Below are positions 33,087 through 39,558 of a DNA stretch of 39,558 nt, one piece after another. Both the position numbers and the translations under genes were made by a program. The notes beneath the pieces were generated by a model. The model did no database searches. It had not been told where the DNA came from and saw only the letters and a list, made by a program, of their open reading frames with translations. The DNA lies in assembly GCA_050299555.1 (NCBI GenBank), contig JBNKWA010000094.1:1-39558 (forward strand), in the 5' to 3' direction. The stretch is from JBNKWA01 sp050299555 (lineage in GTDB: Bacteria; Pseudomonadota; Alphaproteobacteria; Rhodobacterales; Rhodobacteraceae). Each line of letters opens with the position of its first letter. Positions within the stretch are counted from its first letter, which is position 1.

Positions 33087-34931
33087 ATGCAGCACAAGAC
33101 ACAAGGACGGCTGTCGGCAGGGCTGGCGGTTCTGGTCGGCGGCGCCGCTGCGGCGTCACAAGGCTGGGCGCAGCCGATCACGACCGAAGACGTCGTGGTG
33201 GTTGCCAACCGCACGCCCACCGAGGCCGCCAAGGTCGGCTCCAGCGTTTCGGTGATCGGCCAGTCCGAGCTTGCCGAGGCGGGGCCATTCCTGCTCGGCG
33301 CGCTGGCCCGGGTACCGGGCCTTGCCATCAGCCAGACCGGTGGCCCCGGCGCCAGCTCGGGCTTCGCGATTCGCGGCATGAACCAGAACTACGTGGTGGT
33401 GCGGGTGGACGGCATCGAAGTCGGTGACCCGTCGGCTCCACAGGTGACGGCATCGCTGTCGGACTTGCTGGCCAGCGACGTGGCCGAGGTCGAGGTCCTC
33501 AAAGGCGCGCAATCGGCGCTTTACGGCGGCAGGGCTGCCGGCGGCGTCATCGACATCACCACCGCCCGCCCCGACGTGCCCGGGGTGGAAACGCGGGTCG
33601 CCGTCGAGGGCGGCTCGTTCGGAACCAAGCGCGGCGCAGTCACCATTGCCGGCCGCGGCCAGCGGGGCGACTTCGCCCTCAGCTTCGGCCGCGTCGTCAG
33701 CGACGGCTTTTCGGCCGCCGAGGAAGCCGACGGCAACACCGAGGCGGACGGCTATCGCACCAGCCGCTTGTCGGCCTCGGGCAATTTCGCGCTGACCGAA
33801 AGGGTGACGCTGTCGGCGGCCGGATTTTGGCAAGACAGCTTCATCGCGTTCGACGAGTTCGGCGGCCCGGGCGGCGACGGCACCCCCGGCGACGACTTTG
33901 CCGTCGCGACCAGCCGCGGGCTGCGGCTCGGCGCCAGGATCGACGGCGCTACCAGCCACGAGATGGCCGTGAGCCACTACCGTATCGACCGCGACAGCTA
34001 CTTCAACGGGTTCCCGTTCTCGCCGGTGGGCGAACGGACCAAGCTGGAATACCAGGGCGAGGCGTCGCTGTCGCCGACGCTGGGCCTGGTCTGGGGCGCG
34101 GACTGGACCCGCGAAACCTCGCGCTCGAACTTCTCGGCAGCGCAGGCTGCAAGCATTGCCGGTGCCTTCGCGCAATTTGCCTATGCGCCCAGCGAAACGC
34201 TGACGGTGACGGCAGCACTTCGCCATGATCGGCAGAGCGAGTTCGGCGGCTACACCTCGGGGCGGCTTACGGCGGCCCATGCGCTCGATCCGGACACGCT
34301 GTTGCGCGCAGCGATCGGCACCGGTTTCCGGCCGCCCTCGATCAACGAGCTGACCTACGGGCCGAACGGCGCCAACCTGACGCCCGAGACCAGTGTTTCG
34401 GCTGATCTCGGCATCGAACGGCGGGTCGGTACGGGCACAATCACAGCGACCGCGTTCTATGTCGCGACCGACGAAGAGATCATCTTCGATTTCACCGCCA
34501 ACGCGCCTTTCGGCGACTACATCCAGGTGCCGGGCACGACCAGACGGCAGGGGCTCGAACTCGGCTACTCCGCCGATCTGACCCCGCGGCTGAGGTTCGA
34601 TGCGGCCTATACCTACACCGACACGGAAACCGAGGCTGGCGGCCGGGTGCCCCGCGTCCCACGCCACGACATGTCCCTTGCGCTGGGCTATCAGGCGACG
34701 CCGCGACTCGATGTCAGCGTCACCGCGCGGCGGGTCATGGACACCGTCGACATCTTCGACGCCGTCCTCGACGACTACACGCTGGTGGGTGCGCGGCTGA
34801 GCTATGCCATCACCGACGCTGTGGCCGTGACGCTCAGGGCCGAGAACCTGCTCGACGAGCAATACCAGACGGCAGACGGCTACTCGACTGCGGACCGCTC
34901 GGCCTATCTCGGCCTCGAGGCACGGTTCTGA
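33087..34931 (+). CDS. btuB: TonB-dependent cobalamin outer-membrane receptor
   Basis: A 614-residue TonB-dependent receptor, the normal BtuB length. A signal peptide (MQHKTQGRLSAGLAVLVGG, cut after WAQ or nearby) leads to a TonB box-like TTEDVVVVANR. The plug domain shows FAIRGMNQNYVVVRVDG and VEVLKGAQSALYGGRAAGGV. The barrel ends in the aromatic residue of EARF. It binds cobalamin at the cell surface and passes it inward using TonB energy. I start at ATG 33087 because the signal peptide fits best; ATG 33060 is an alternative. A riboswitch upstream and btuFCD downstream secure the substrate. Its stop is one base from btuF. Confidence 0.94.
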   Translation: MQHKTQGRLSAGLAVLVGGAAAASQGWAQPITTEDVVVVANRTPTEAAKVGSSVSVIGQSELAEAGPFLLGALARVPGLAISQTGGPGASSGFAIRGMNQNYVVVRVDGIEVGDPSAPQVTASLSDLLASDVAEVEVLKGAQSALYGGRAAGGVIDITTARPDVPGVETRVAVEGGSFGTKRGAVTIAGRGQRGDFALSFGRVVSDGFSAAEEADGNTEADGYRTSRLSASGNFALTERVTLSAAGFWQDSFIAFDEFGGPGGDGTPGDDFAVATSRGLRLGARIDGATSHEMAVSHYRIDRDSYFNGFPFSPVGERTKLEYQGEASLSPTLGLVWGADWTRETSRSNFSAAQAASIAGAFAQFAYAPSETLTVTAALRHDRQSEFGGYTSGRLTAAHALDPDTLLRAAIGTGFRPPSINELTYGPNGANLTPETSVSADLGIERRVGTGTITATAFYVATDEEIIFDFTANAPFGDYIQVPGTTRRQGLELGYSADLTPRLRFDAAYTYTDTETEAGGRVPRVPRHDMSLALGYQATPRLDVSVTARRVMDTVDIFDAVLDDYTLVGARLSYAITDAVAVTLRAENLLDEQYQTADGYSTADRSAYLGLEARF

Positions 34932-34932
34932 C

Positions 34933-35760
34933 ATGCGCTGCGCGGCGGCGCTCGCGGCTGGACTCGTGGCGGCGGTGGCGCTCTCGGCCCTGCCGGTCCA
35001 GGCTGCGCCCCGCCGCGTGGTGTCGCTGAATATCTGCACCGACGAACTGGCGGTGACACTGGCCGCGCCCGGGCAGGTGGCGTCCGTATCCTTCATCGCC
35101 CGCGACCCGCACTCCTCCGCGGTCTACGAGCAGGCGCTGGCCTTGCCGGTCAATCATGGCAGCGCCGAGGAGGTCTTCGCGCTGCAGCCCGACCTTGTGC
35201 TGGCGTCCGAATGGACCAACCCGGCCGCGCTCAGGATGCTCGAGCGGCTGGGCGTGCCGCCCGAGCGCTTCGCCATCCCCGACACGATCGAGGGCGTACG
35301 CGCGGGCGCCCGCCGCATGGGCGCCCTGCTGGGCCGCGAAGCCGAGGCTGCGCAGGCCGTGCGCCAGCTCGACCGGGCGCTGGCGGATGCCCGCTCCGAT
35401 GGCCCCGGGCCGCGGGTGCTGTTCTACGCCCCCAACGGCTATACCGTCGGTGCCGGAACACTCACCGACGAGCTTCTGCGGGCGACCGGGTTTCGCAACC
35501 TTGCAGCCGAGCTGGGATATCGGGGCTATGTGCGGATGCCGCTCGAAAGGCTGGTGGTGGAGCGCCCCGATCTGGTGCTGAGCGGTCAGGACTACGGCGC
35601 TCCGGCGCTGGCGGGAGAACTTCTGCGCCATCCGGCGTTCACCGGCAGCGTGCCGGTCGCGACCCTCGAGGCGGCGCTCGGATCCTGCGCGCCGGGGCCG
35701 CTGGCGGAGGCGGTACGCGCGCTCACCCGACTGCGCGCGGCATCGGCCGGTGGCGCATGA
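34933..35760 (+). CDS. btuF: Cobalamin periplasmic binding protein
   Basis: A 275-residue periplasmic binding protein with a signal peptide (MRCAAALAAGLVAAVALSAL, cut after VQA). The mature part opens with RRVVSLNICTDELAVTLAA, the family's usual first strand, followed by the long helix of the cobalamin/siderophore binding-protein fold. The conserved LQPDLVLASEWTNPA segment is present. It hands cobalamin from the outer-membrane receptor to the BtuCD pump. It lies one base after btuB and overlaps btuC as ATGA. Riboswitch control favours cobalamin over siderophores. Confidence 0.9.
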   Translation: MRCAAALAAGLVAAVALSALPVQAAPRRVVSLNICTDELAVTLAAPGQVASVSFIARDPHSSAVYEQALALPVNHGSAEEVFALQPDLVLASEWTNPAALRMLERLGVPPERFAIPDTIEGVRAGARRMGALLGREAEAAQAVRQLDRALADARSDGPGPRVLFYAPNGYTVGAGTLTDELLRATGFRNLAAELGYRGYVRMPLERLVVERPDLVLSGQDYGAPALAGELLRHPAFTGSVPVATLEAALGSCAPGPLAEAVRALTRLRAASAGGA

Positions 35761-36752
35761 CCGGGGTTCGGCCGCTGCTGCTGACCGGTCTTGGGATGGC
35801 CGTGGTCGTCCTGCTGATCGTCTCCCTGCTCACGGGACCGGCCGGCCTTGCCATCGGCGACAGCCTGGCAGCGCTCTTCACCGGTCGTGGCGAGGCCACG
35901 GTGATGGTCATGCGCGAGATCCGTTTGCCGCGGGCCATCCTCGCCGCAATGATCGGCGCCTCGCTGGGCCTTTCGGGCGCGGCGCTGCAAGGCTACCTGC
36001 GCAACCCGCTGGCCGAGCCCGGGCTGATCGGCGTTTCCTCCTCGGCCGCCCTCGGTGCGGTAATTGCCTTCTACACGGGCCTTTCCACTGCGTTTCCATT
36101 GGCTCTCCCGGTAATGGCTCTTGCGGGCGCGGGTCTGGCCGTGGTTCTGGTACAGGCCCTGGCCGGGACCGGCAGCGGCACTATCACACTGATTTTGGCC
36201 GGCGTTGCGGTCAGCGCGGTGGCAGGTGCACTGACCTCGCTTGTGCTCAACCTTTCGCCCAACCCCTTTGCCGCGATCGAAATCCTGTTCTGGATGCTTG
36301 GCTCGCTCGCCGACCGGTCCATGCAGCATCTGGCATTGGCGGCGCCGTTCATGATCGCGGGCTGGGTGATGCTGGCGTTGCTGGGACGAGCCTTGGATGC
36401 CCTGACGCTGGGCGAGGCGGCGGCGGAAACCCTTGGCGTGTCGCTGCTCCGCACGCGCTGGCTTCTGGTCCTCGGGATCGCCACCAGCGTCGGCGCGGCC
36501 ACCGCTGTTGCCGGGGCAATCGGCTTCGTCGGCCTGATCGTTCCCCATCTGGTGCGCCCGCTGGTGGGGCACCGGCCGTCACAGGTGATGCTGGCCTCGG
36601 CCCTGGCAGGCGCCGTGGCTCTACTCGCCGCCGATATCGCCGTGCGCGTTATTGCCCCTGAACGGGATCTTAAGCTCGGGGTGGTGACCGCACTGGTGGG
36701 CGCACCGTTCTTCCTGTGGCTGGTGCTGCGCCACCGCCGGGACCTGCTCTGA
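35757..36752 (+). CDS. btuC: Cobalamin ABC transporter permease
   Basis: A 331-residue inner-membrane permease of the FecCD/BtuC family, with about ten helices. It shows the family's REIRLPRAILAAMIGASLGLSGAALQGYLRNPLAEPGLIGVSS, of which I quote LSGAALQGYLRNPLAEPGLIGVSS as its LSGAALQGYLRN and PLAEPGLIGVSS halves, and the coupling helix region near GFVGLIVPHLVRPLVGHRP. It has the expected length. The start overlaps the btuF stop (ATGA) and the stop overlaps btuD (TGATG). A longer upstream reading of the same frame lies inside btuF and is not the start. Confidence 0.92.
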   Translation: MTGVRPLLLTGLGMAVVVLLIVSLLTGPAGLAIGDSLAALFTGRGEATVMVMREIRLPRAILAAMIGASLGLSGAALQGYLRNPLAEPGLIGVSSSAALGAVIAFYTGLSTAFPLALPVMALAGAGLAVVLVQALAGTGSGTITLILAGVAVSAVAGALTSLVLNLSPNPFAAIEILFWMLGSLADRSMQHLALAAPFMIAGWVMLALLGRALDALTLGEAAAETLGVSLLRTRWLLVLGIATSVGAATAVAGAIGFVGLIVPHLVRPLVGHRPSQVMLASALAGAVALLAADIAVRVIAPERDLKLGVVTALVGAPFFLWLVLRHRRDLL

Positions 36753-37522
36753 TGCTGGTCGAGGCGAGGGACGTCTCGGTGGCGCTGGCGGGCGTGCCGG
36801 TGCTGCATTCGGTCTCGATCGGCGTCGGGCCCGGCGAGGTGGTCGGGCTGATCGGTCCCAACGGCGCCGGCAAGTCGACACTGATGCGAGCGCTTCTCGG
36901 TCTCGTGCGAACCACTACTGGCACGGTCCTTTTGGGAGGCAGGCCGGTGGCCGCCCTCGCAGCTCGGGAGCGGGCGCTGCGGGCCGCCTATGTGCCTCAG
37001 GCGCGAGAGGTGGCCTGGGCGCTGGACGTGCGTACCCTGGTCGGGCTGGGGCGGCTGCCGCACCTGCGTCCCGGCGCCCGACCGGGCCCGGCGGATGCCG
37101 CGGCGGTTGACCGGGCGCTGGACCTGATGGACCTCGGCCGCCTGGCCGGGCGCTCCGCCACAGCGCTCTCCGGCGGCGAGACGGCGCGCGCCCTGACCGC
37201 GCGGGCCCTGGCGCAGGAAACCCCGCTCATCGTCGCCGACGAGCCGGTGGCCGGCCTCGATCCGGCGCACCAATTGGCCCTGATGGAGGCCTTCGCCGGC
37301 ATTGCCAGCGCCGGCCGCGGCGTCCTGGTGTCGCTGCACGACCTCGGCCTCGCGGCACATTGGTGCCACCGGCTTGTGCTGCTGGACGGCGGCCGCCTGG
37401 CGGCCAAGGGAGAGCCCGCCGCCGTCCTCACCGTCGATCGGCTGGCATCGGTCTACGGCGTGCGCGCCCGTATCCTCCACGATGCCGGCTCCACCGTCGT
37501 CATCCCGCTGGAACGCTGCTGA
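36752..37522 (+). CDS. btuD: Cobalamin ABC transporter ATP-binding protein
   Basis: A 256-residue ABC ATPase. Walker A is GPNGAGKSTLM, the Q-loop is AAYVPQAREVAWALDVRT, Walker B is PLIVADEPVAGLDP and the switch histidine is in VSLHDLGLAAHW. The signature reads ALSGGETARALTARAL, a variant of the usual LSGGEQQR. It drives the BtuC pore. The start at 36752 shares its A with the btuC stop. It is the last gene of the cobalamin operon; no clear terminator follows in the 83 bp before the next gene. Confidence 0.92.
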   Translation: MLVEARDVSVALAGVPVLHSVSIGVGPGEVVGLIGPNGAGKSTLMRALLGLVRTTTGTVLLGGRPVAALAARERALRAAYVPQAREVAWALDVRTLVGLGRLPHLRPGARPGPADAAAVDRALDLMDLGRLAGRSATALSGGETARALTARALAQETPLIVADEPVAGLDPAHQLALMEAFAGIASAGRGVLVSLHDLGLAAHWCHRLVLLDGGRLAAKGEPAAVLTVDRLASVYGVRARILHDAGSTVVIPLERC

Positions 37523-37605
37523 GCGTTTCCGCCTGGGCTGAAATCGTTCATTTACCCAAGGCGGCGATAAGGGCCATGCCCGTTGCCTGACCTCGGACCG
37601 TTTGC

Positions 37606-39354
37606 ATGAAGCAAGATCACGACCGAGCCGGCGGCAGCCGCCGTACGGATCGGCATCCGCCGCAACTGCGGTCGCATCCCGCCAGGCTGATGCTGCCAGC
37701 GATGCTCGCCATCGTCGTCATGGCCAGCCTCTACTCGATGCGCCCGATGCAGCCGGCGCTGCCGCCCGGGCCCGAGGCGACGGCGGATGTCCTGACTTCC
37801 GGCCTGGCCGCCGAATTCCTGATCAATCTCGCGGCAACTCTGGCGACCACCGCCATGGCCGCGGTCATTGCGCTCAACTGGATGCGCCGGATCGATCGCT
37901 CCAACCGCGATCTCGCCCGACGCGCGGCGCTGGACTCCCTCACCGGGCTGCGCAACCGCCAGGCCTTCGAAAGCGCGTTGACGGCAATGCTGAACCGGGC
38001 GAATGCCATGCCGGTGGCCTGCTTCGTGATCGATCTGGACAGTTTCAAGCCGGTCAACGACCACTTCGGTCATGCCGCTGGCGACGGTGTGCTGCGCGAG
38101 GTTTCGCGCCGCATCCAGTCCGAATTGCGCTCCGGTGCCATTGCCGGGCGTCTGGGCGGCGACGAGTTCGCGGTTGCCGTTCCGTGCCTGAAGGATCAGG
38201 ACGTCGCCATCCGCATTGCCGAGCGGCTGACCGAGATCCTGTCGCGCCCCTACACCCTCAGCCCGGGCGAGGCGCGGGTTGGCGCCACCGTGGGCGTCGC
38301 GCTGCAATCGTCCGAGGAGACCTCGGCCGCGGCCATGATCGCGCAGGCCGATGGCGCCATGTACGACGCAAAGTCTGCCGGTGGCGGCCGCTTCGCCTTG
38401 GCACGCGACGGTGACGACGATGCCCGCGAGCGCGAGCGCGACGCCCTGGAGCTGGCCATTCGGCGCGGTGACATCCGTCCCTACTATCAACCCCAGATCG
38501 ATCTTGCGACCGGCCGTATCGCCGGGTTCGAGGCGTTGGCGCGCTGGCTGCACCCGCAGCGCGGCACCCTCCTGCCCGAGGTGTTTCTGCGCGAGGTCAC
38601 GCGGCACGGCCTGCAGGGGCTGTTTACCGCATCCATCGCCCGCCAGGTGTTCGCCGACGTCGACGGCTGGATCGAGGCGGGGCACCATCCCGGACGAATC
38701 GCCATCAATGTCTTCAACGACACTCTCGCCACCGGGCAGGCCGCCGACGAACTTGAATGGCTGATGGCCCAGTACCCCGCCGTTCGCGACCGGGTCACCA
38801 TCGAGATCACCGAGGATGTCTTCGTGGCGCGGTCGGCTGACCGGATCATGGAGAACATCCGCCAGTTGGCGCGCAACGGGCTGCAGTTCTCGCTGGACGA
38901 TTTTGGCAGCGGCTTCGGCTCGTACCGGCACCTTGCGGGCGCCAACATGGGCGAGCTGAAGATCGACCGCGAGTTCGTCGAGATCATTGGCGACAACAAG
39001 GGCATCGAACCGATCATCGAGGCGTTCCTCAAGATCGCCGAGGGTCTTGGCATGACCGCCGTGGCCGAGGGAATCGAAACCGCCGAGCAGGCCCGCTTTC
39101 TGGCCGATCGCGGCTGCCCACTCGGGCAGGGCTATCTTTTCAGCCCGGCCTTGCCTGCCAGCGAGGTTCCCTCGCGCCTGTTCGGGGTCGGGCCGGCGCA
39201 ATTGCCCTTGCCGGATGGCGACGCCGGGGCTGGCGCCAACGGCACTGACGACAAGGCGCCGCCAACGCCGCCGCCGGATTTCCGAATTCTCTACGAGGGC
39301 ACGCCGTCCGAACCGGTTCCAGCCACACCGCCAAGGCAATCGCGGGCGCAGTAG
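37606..39354 (+). CDS. Membrane-bound GGDEF-EAL protein (cyclic di-GMP turnover)
   Basis: A 582-residue protein with two membrane helices (about residues 29-48 and 68-92), a GGDEF domain (about 105-265) and an EAL domain (about 278-530), then a proline-rich tail. The cyclase active site GGDEF is intact (184-188, in GRLGGDEFAVAV). The phosphodiesterase site is intact as well: EAL (309-311), the metal residues in EITEDVF and SLDDFGSGFGSY, LKIDREF, AEGIET and GQGYLFSPAL. So both synthesis and breakdown of cyclic di-GMP are possible. There is no obvious sensor domain apart from the short periplasmic loop. It is not coupled to the btu operon. The start at 37606 lacks a strong ribosome site; ATG 37690 is an alternative that would still keep both helices. 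Confidence 0.92.
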   Translation: MKQDHDRAGGSRRTDRHPPQLRSHPARLMLPAMLAIVVMASLYSMRPMQPALPPGPEATADVLTSGLAAEFLINLAATLATTAMAAVIALNWMRRIDRSNRDLARRAALDSLTGLRNRQAFESALTAMLNRANAMPVACFVIDLDSFKPVNDHFGHAAGDGVLREVSRRIQSELRSGAIAGRLGGDEFAVAVPCLKDQDVAIRIAERLTEILSRPYTLSPGEARVGATVGVALQSSEETSAAAMIAQADGAMYDAKSAGGGRFALARDGDDDARERERDALELAIRRGDIRPYYQPQIDLATGRIAGFEALARWLHPQRGTLLPEVFLREVTRHGLQGLFTASIARQVFADVDGWIEAGHHPGRIAINVFNDTLATGQAADELEWLMAQYPAVRDRVTIEITEDVFVARSADRIMENIRQLARNGLQFSLDDFGSGFGSYRHLAGANMGELKIDREFVEIIGDNKGIEPIIEAFLKIAEGLGMTAVAEGIETAEQARFLADRGCPLGQGYLFSPALPASEVPSRLFGVGPAQLPLPDGDAGAGANGTDDKAPPTPPPDFRILYEGTPSEPVPATPPRQSRAQ

Positions 39355-39558
39355 CTCACCCGACGCCGCCGAGGCCCCTGGCCAGGGACTGCCCGCAGAC
39401 GGGACGCCTGGTTGCGTCTTTGCTCAATCGCGATCCTTGCCGCGAAAACCAACCCTGACTGGCGCAAGCCGCCGCGGGCCCACGACGCGGGGCGCCCGCC
39501 GCCGCAATGGCTTGCGACCACCGGGCGCAGCGCTCACGGCTTCGTGAACAAAGCCACC
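39355..39558. other. Window tail, no gene seen
   Basis: The last 204 bases follow the GGDEF-EAL stop codon. Open frames here do not resemble any family and no RNA gene or terminator is evident. The next gene, if any, lies outside the window. Confidence 0.5.

Noticed and set aside
39215..39547. A 110-residue open frame at the right end of the window
   Set aside because: It overlaps the GGDEF-EAL gene in another frame, and its continuation shows no family resemblance.

Overview
The window is a high-GC chromosomal stretch from an alphaproteobacterium, most likely of the Rhodobacterales (Rhodobacteraceae/Paracoccaceae type). This is inferred from codon bias, a UPF0314 gene, a DUF1127 gene, a phnWAY phosphonate cluster, and an alphaproteobacterial-style CCCCGGG-CTTGA-CCCGGGG intergenic palindrome. 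I see no rRNA, tRNA, CRISPR array, prophage or insertion sequence. The content is catabolism, nutrient uptake and metal handling.

Regions. (1) 1-2782, purine breakdown: a divergent pair of a truncated puuD-type urate oxidase and a fused allantoinase/OHCU decarboxylase, followed by allE-type ureidoglycine aminohydrolase. (2) 2908-6544, mixed: an RTX repeat protein, an SMP-30/gluconolactonase family protein, UPF0314, and two small exported paralogues that arose by a segmental tandem duplication which also copied the 3' end of the UPF0314 gene. (3) 6869-13227, a five-gene peptide-type ABC importer read leftward, with a strong terminator-like hairpin between the binding-protein gene and the permease genes. 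(4) 13483-18376, phosphonate catabolism: phnW, phnA and phnY in one leftward operon with a divergent LysR regulator. (5) 18511-21861: a two-helix potassium-channel-like protein coupled to an HSL-family esterase, divergent from an orphan thiamine-diphosphate enzyme. (6) 21862-22864: 1 kb without genes, carrying a cluster of about 60-71 bp repeats built around GTCCCC(A/G)TGGGGAC palindromes. (7) 22865-25588: a Cu+-type P1B ATPase behind a textbook MerR/CueR-type promoter (19-bp spacer), and a DUF1127 protein with a clear terminator. (8) 25980-27379: a tungstate/molybdate-type permease and ATPase with no binding protein beside them. (9) 27550-32694: a complete branched-chain-amino-acid-type ABC importer with a 21-codon micro-ORF wedged between the two ATPase genes. 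(10) 32750-37522: a cobalamin riboswitch followed by btuB, btuF, btuC and btuD. (11) 37606-39354: a membrane GGDEF-EAL protein.

How they fit together. Urate is oxidised by PuuD. The fused protein covers OHCU decarboxylation and allantoin ring opening. AllE acts further down at ureidoglycine, so nitrogen is recovered from purines. PhnW, PhnA and PhnY convert 2-aminoethylphosphonate through phosphonoacetaldehyde and phosphonoacetate to acetate and phosphate. No dedicated phosphonate transporter is visible; the nearest importer is the peptide-type system just downstream. The btu operon is placed to be shut off by cobalamin itself. Most operons use ATGA or TGATG overlaps, so translational coupling is widespread.

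I did not find a clearly new defence or mobile system. The most unusual signals are the palindromic repeat cluster at 22372-22864, the segmental duplication at 5503-6544, the doubly coupled micro-ORF at 29601-29666, and the tungstate-type transporter lacking its binding protein.
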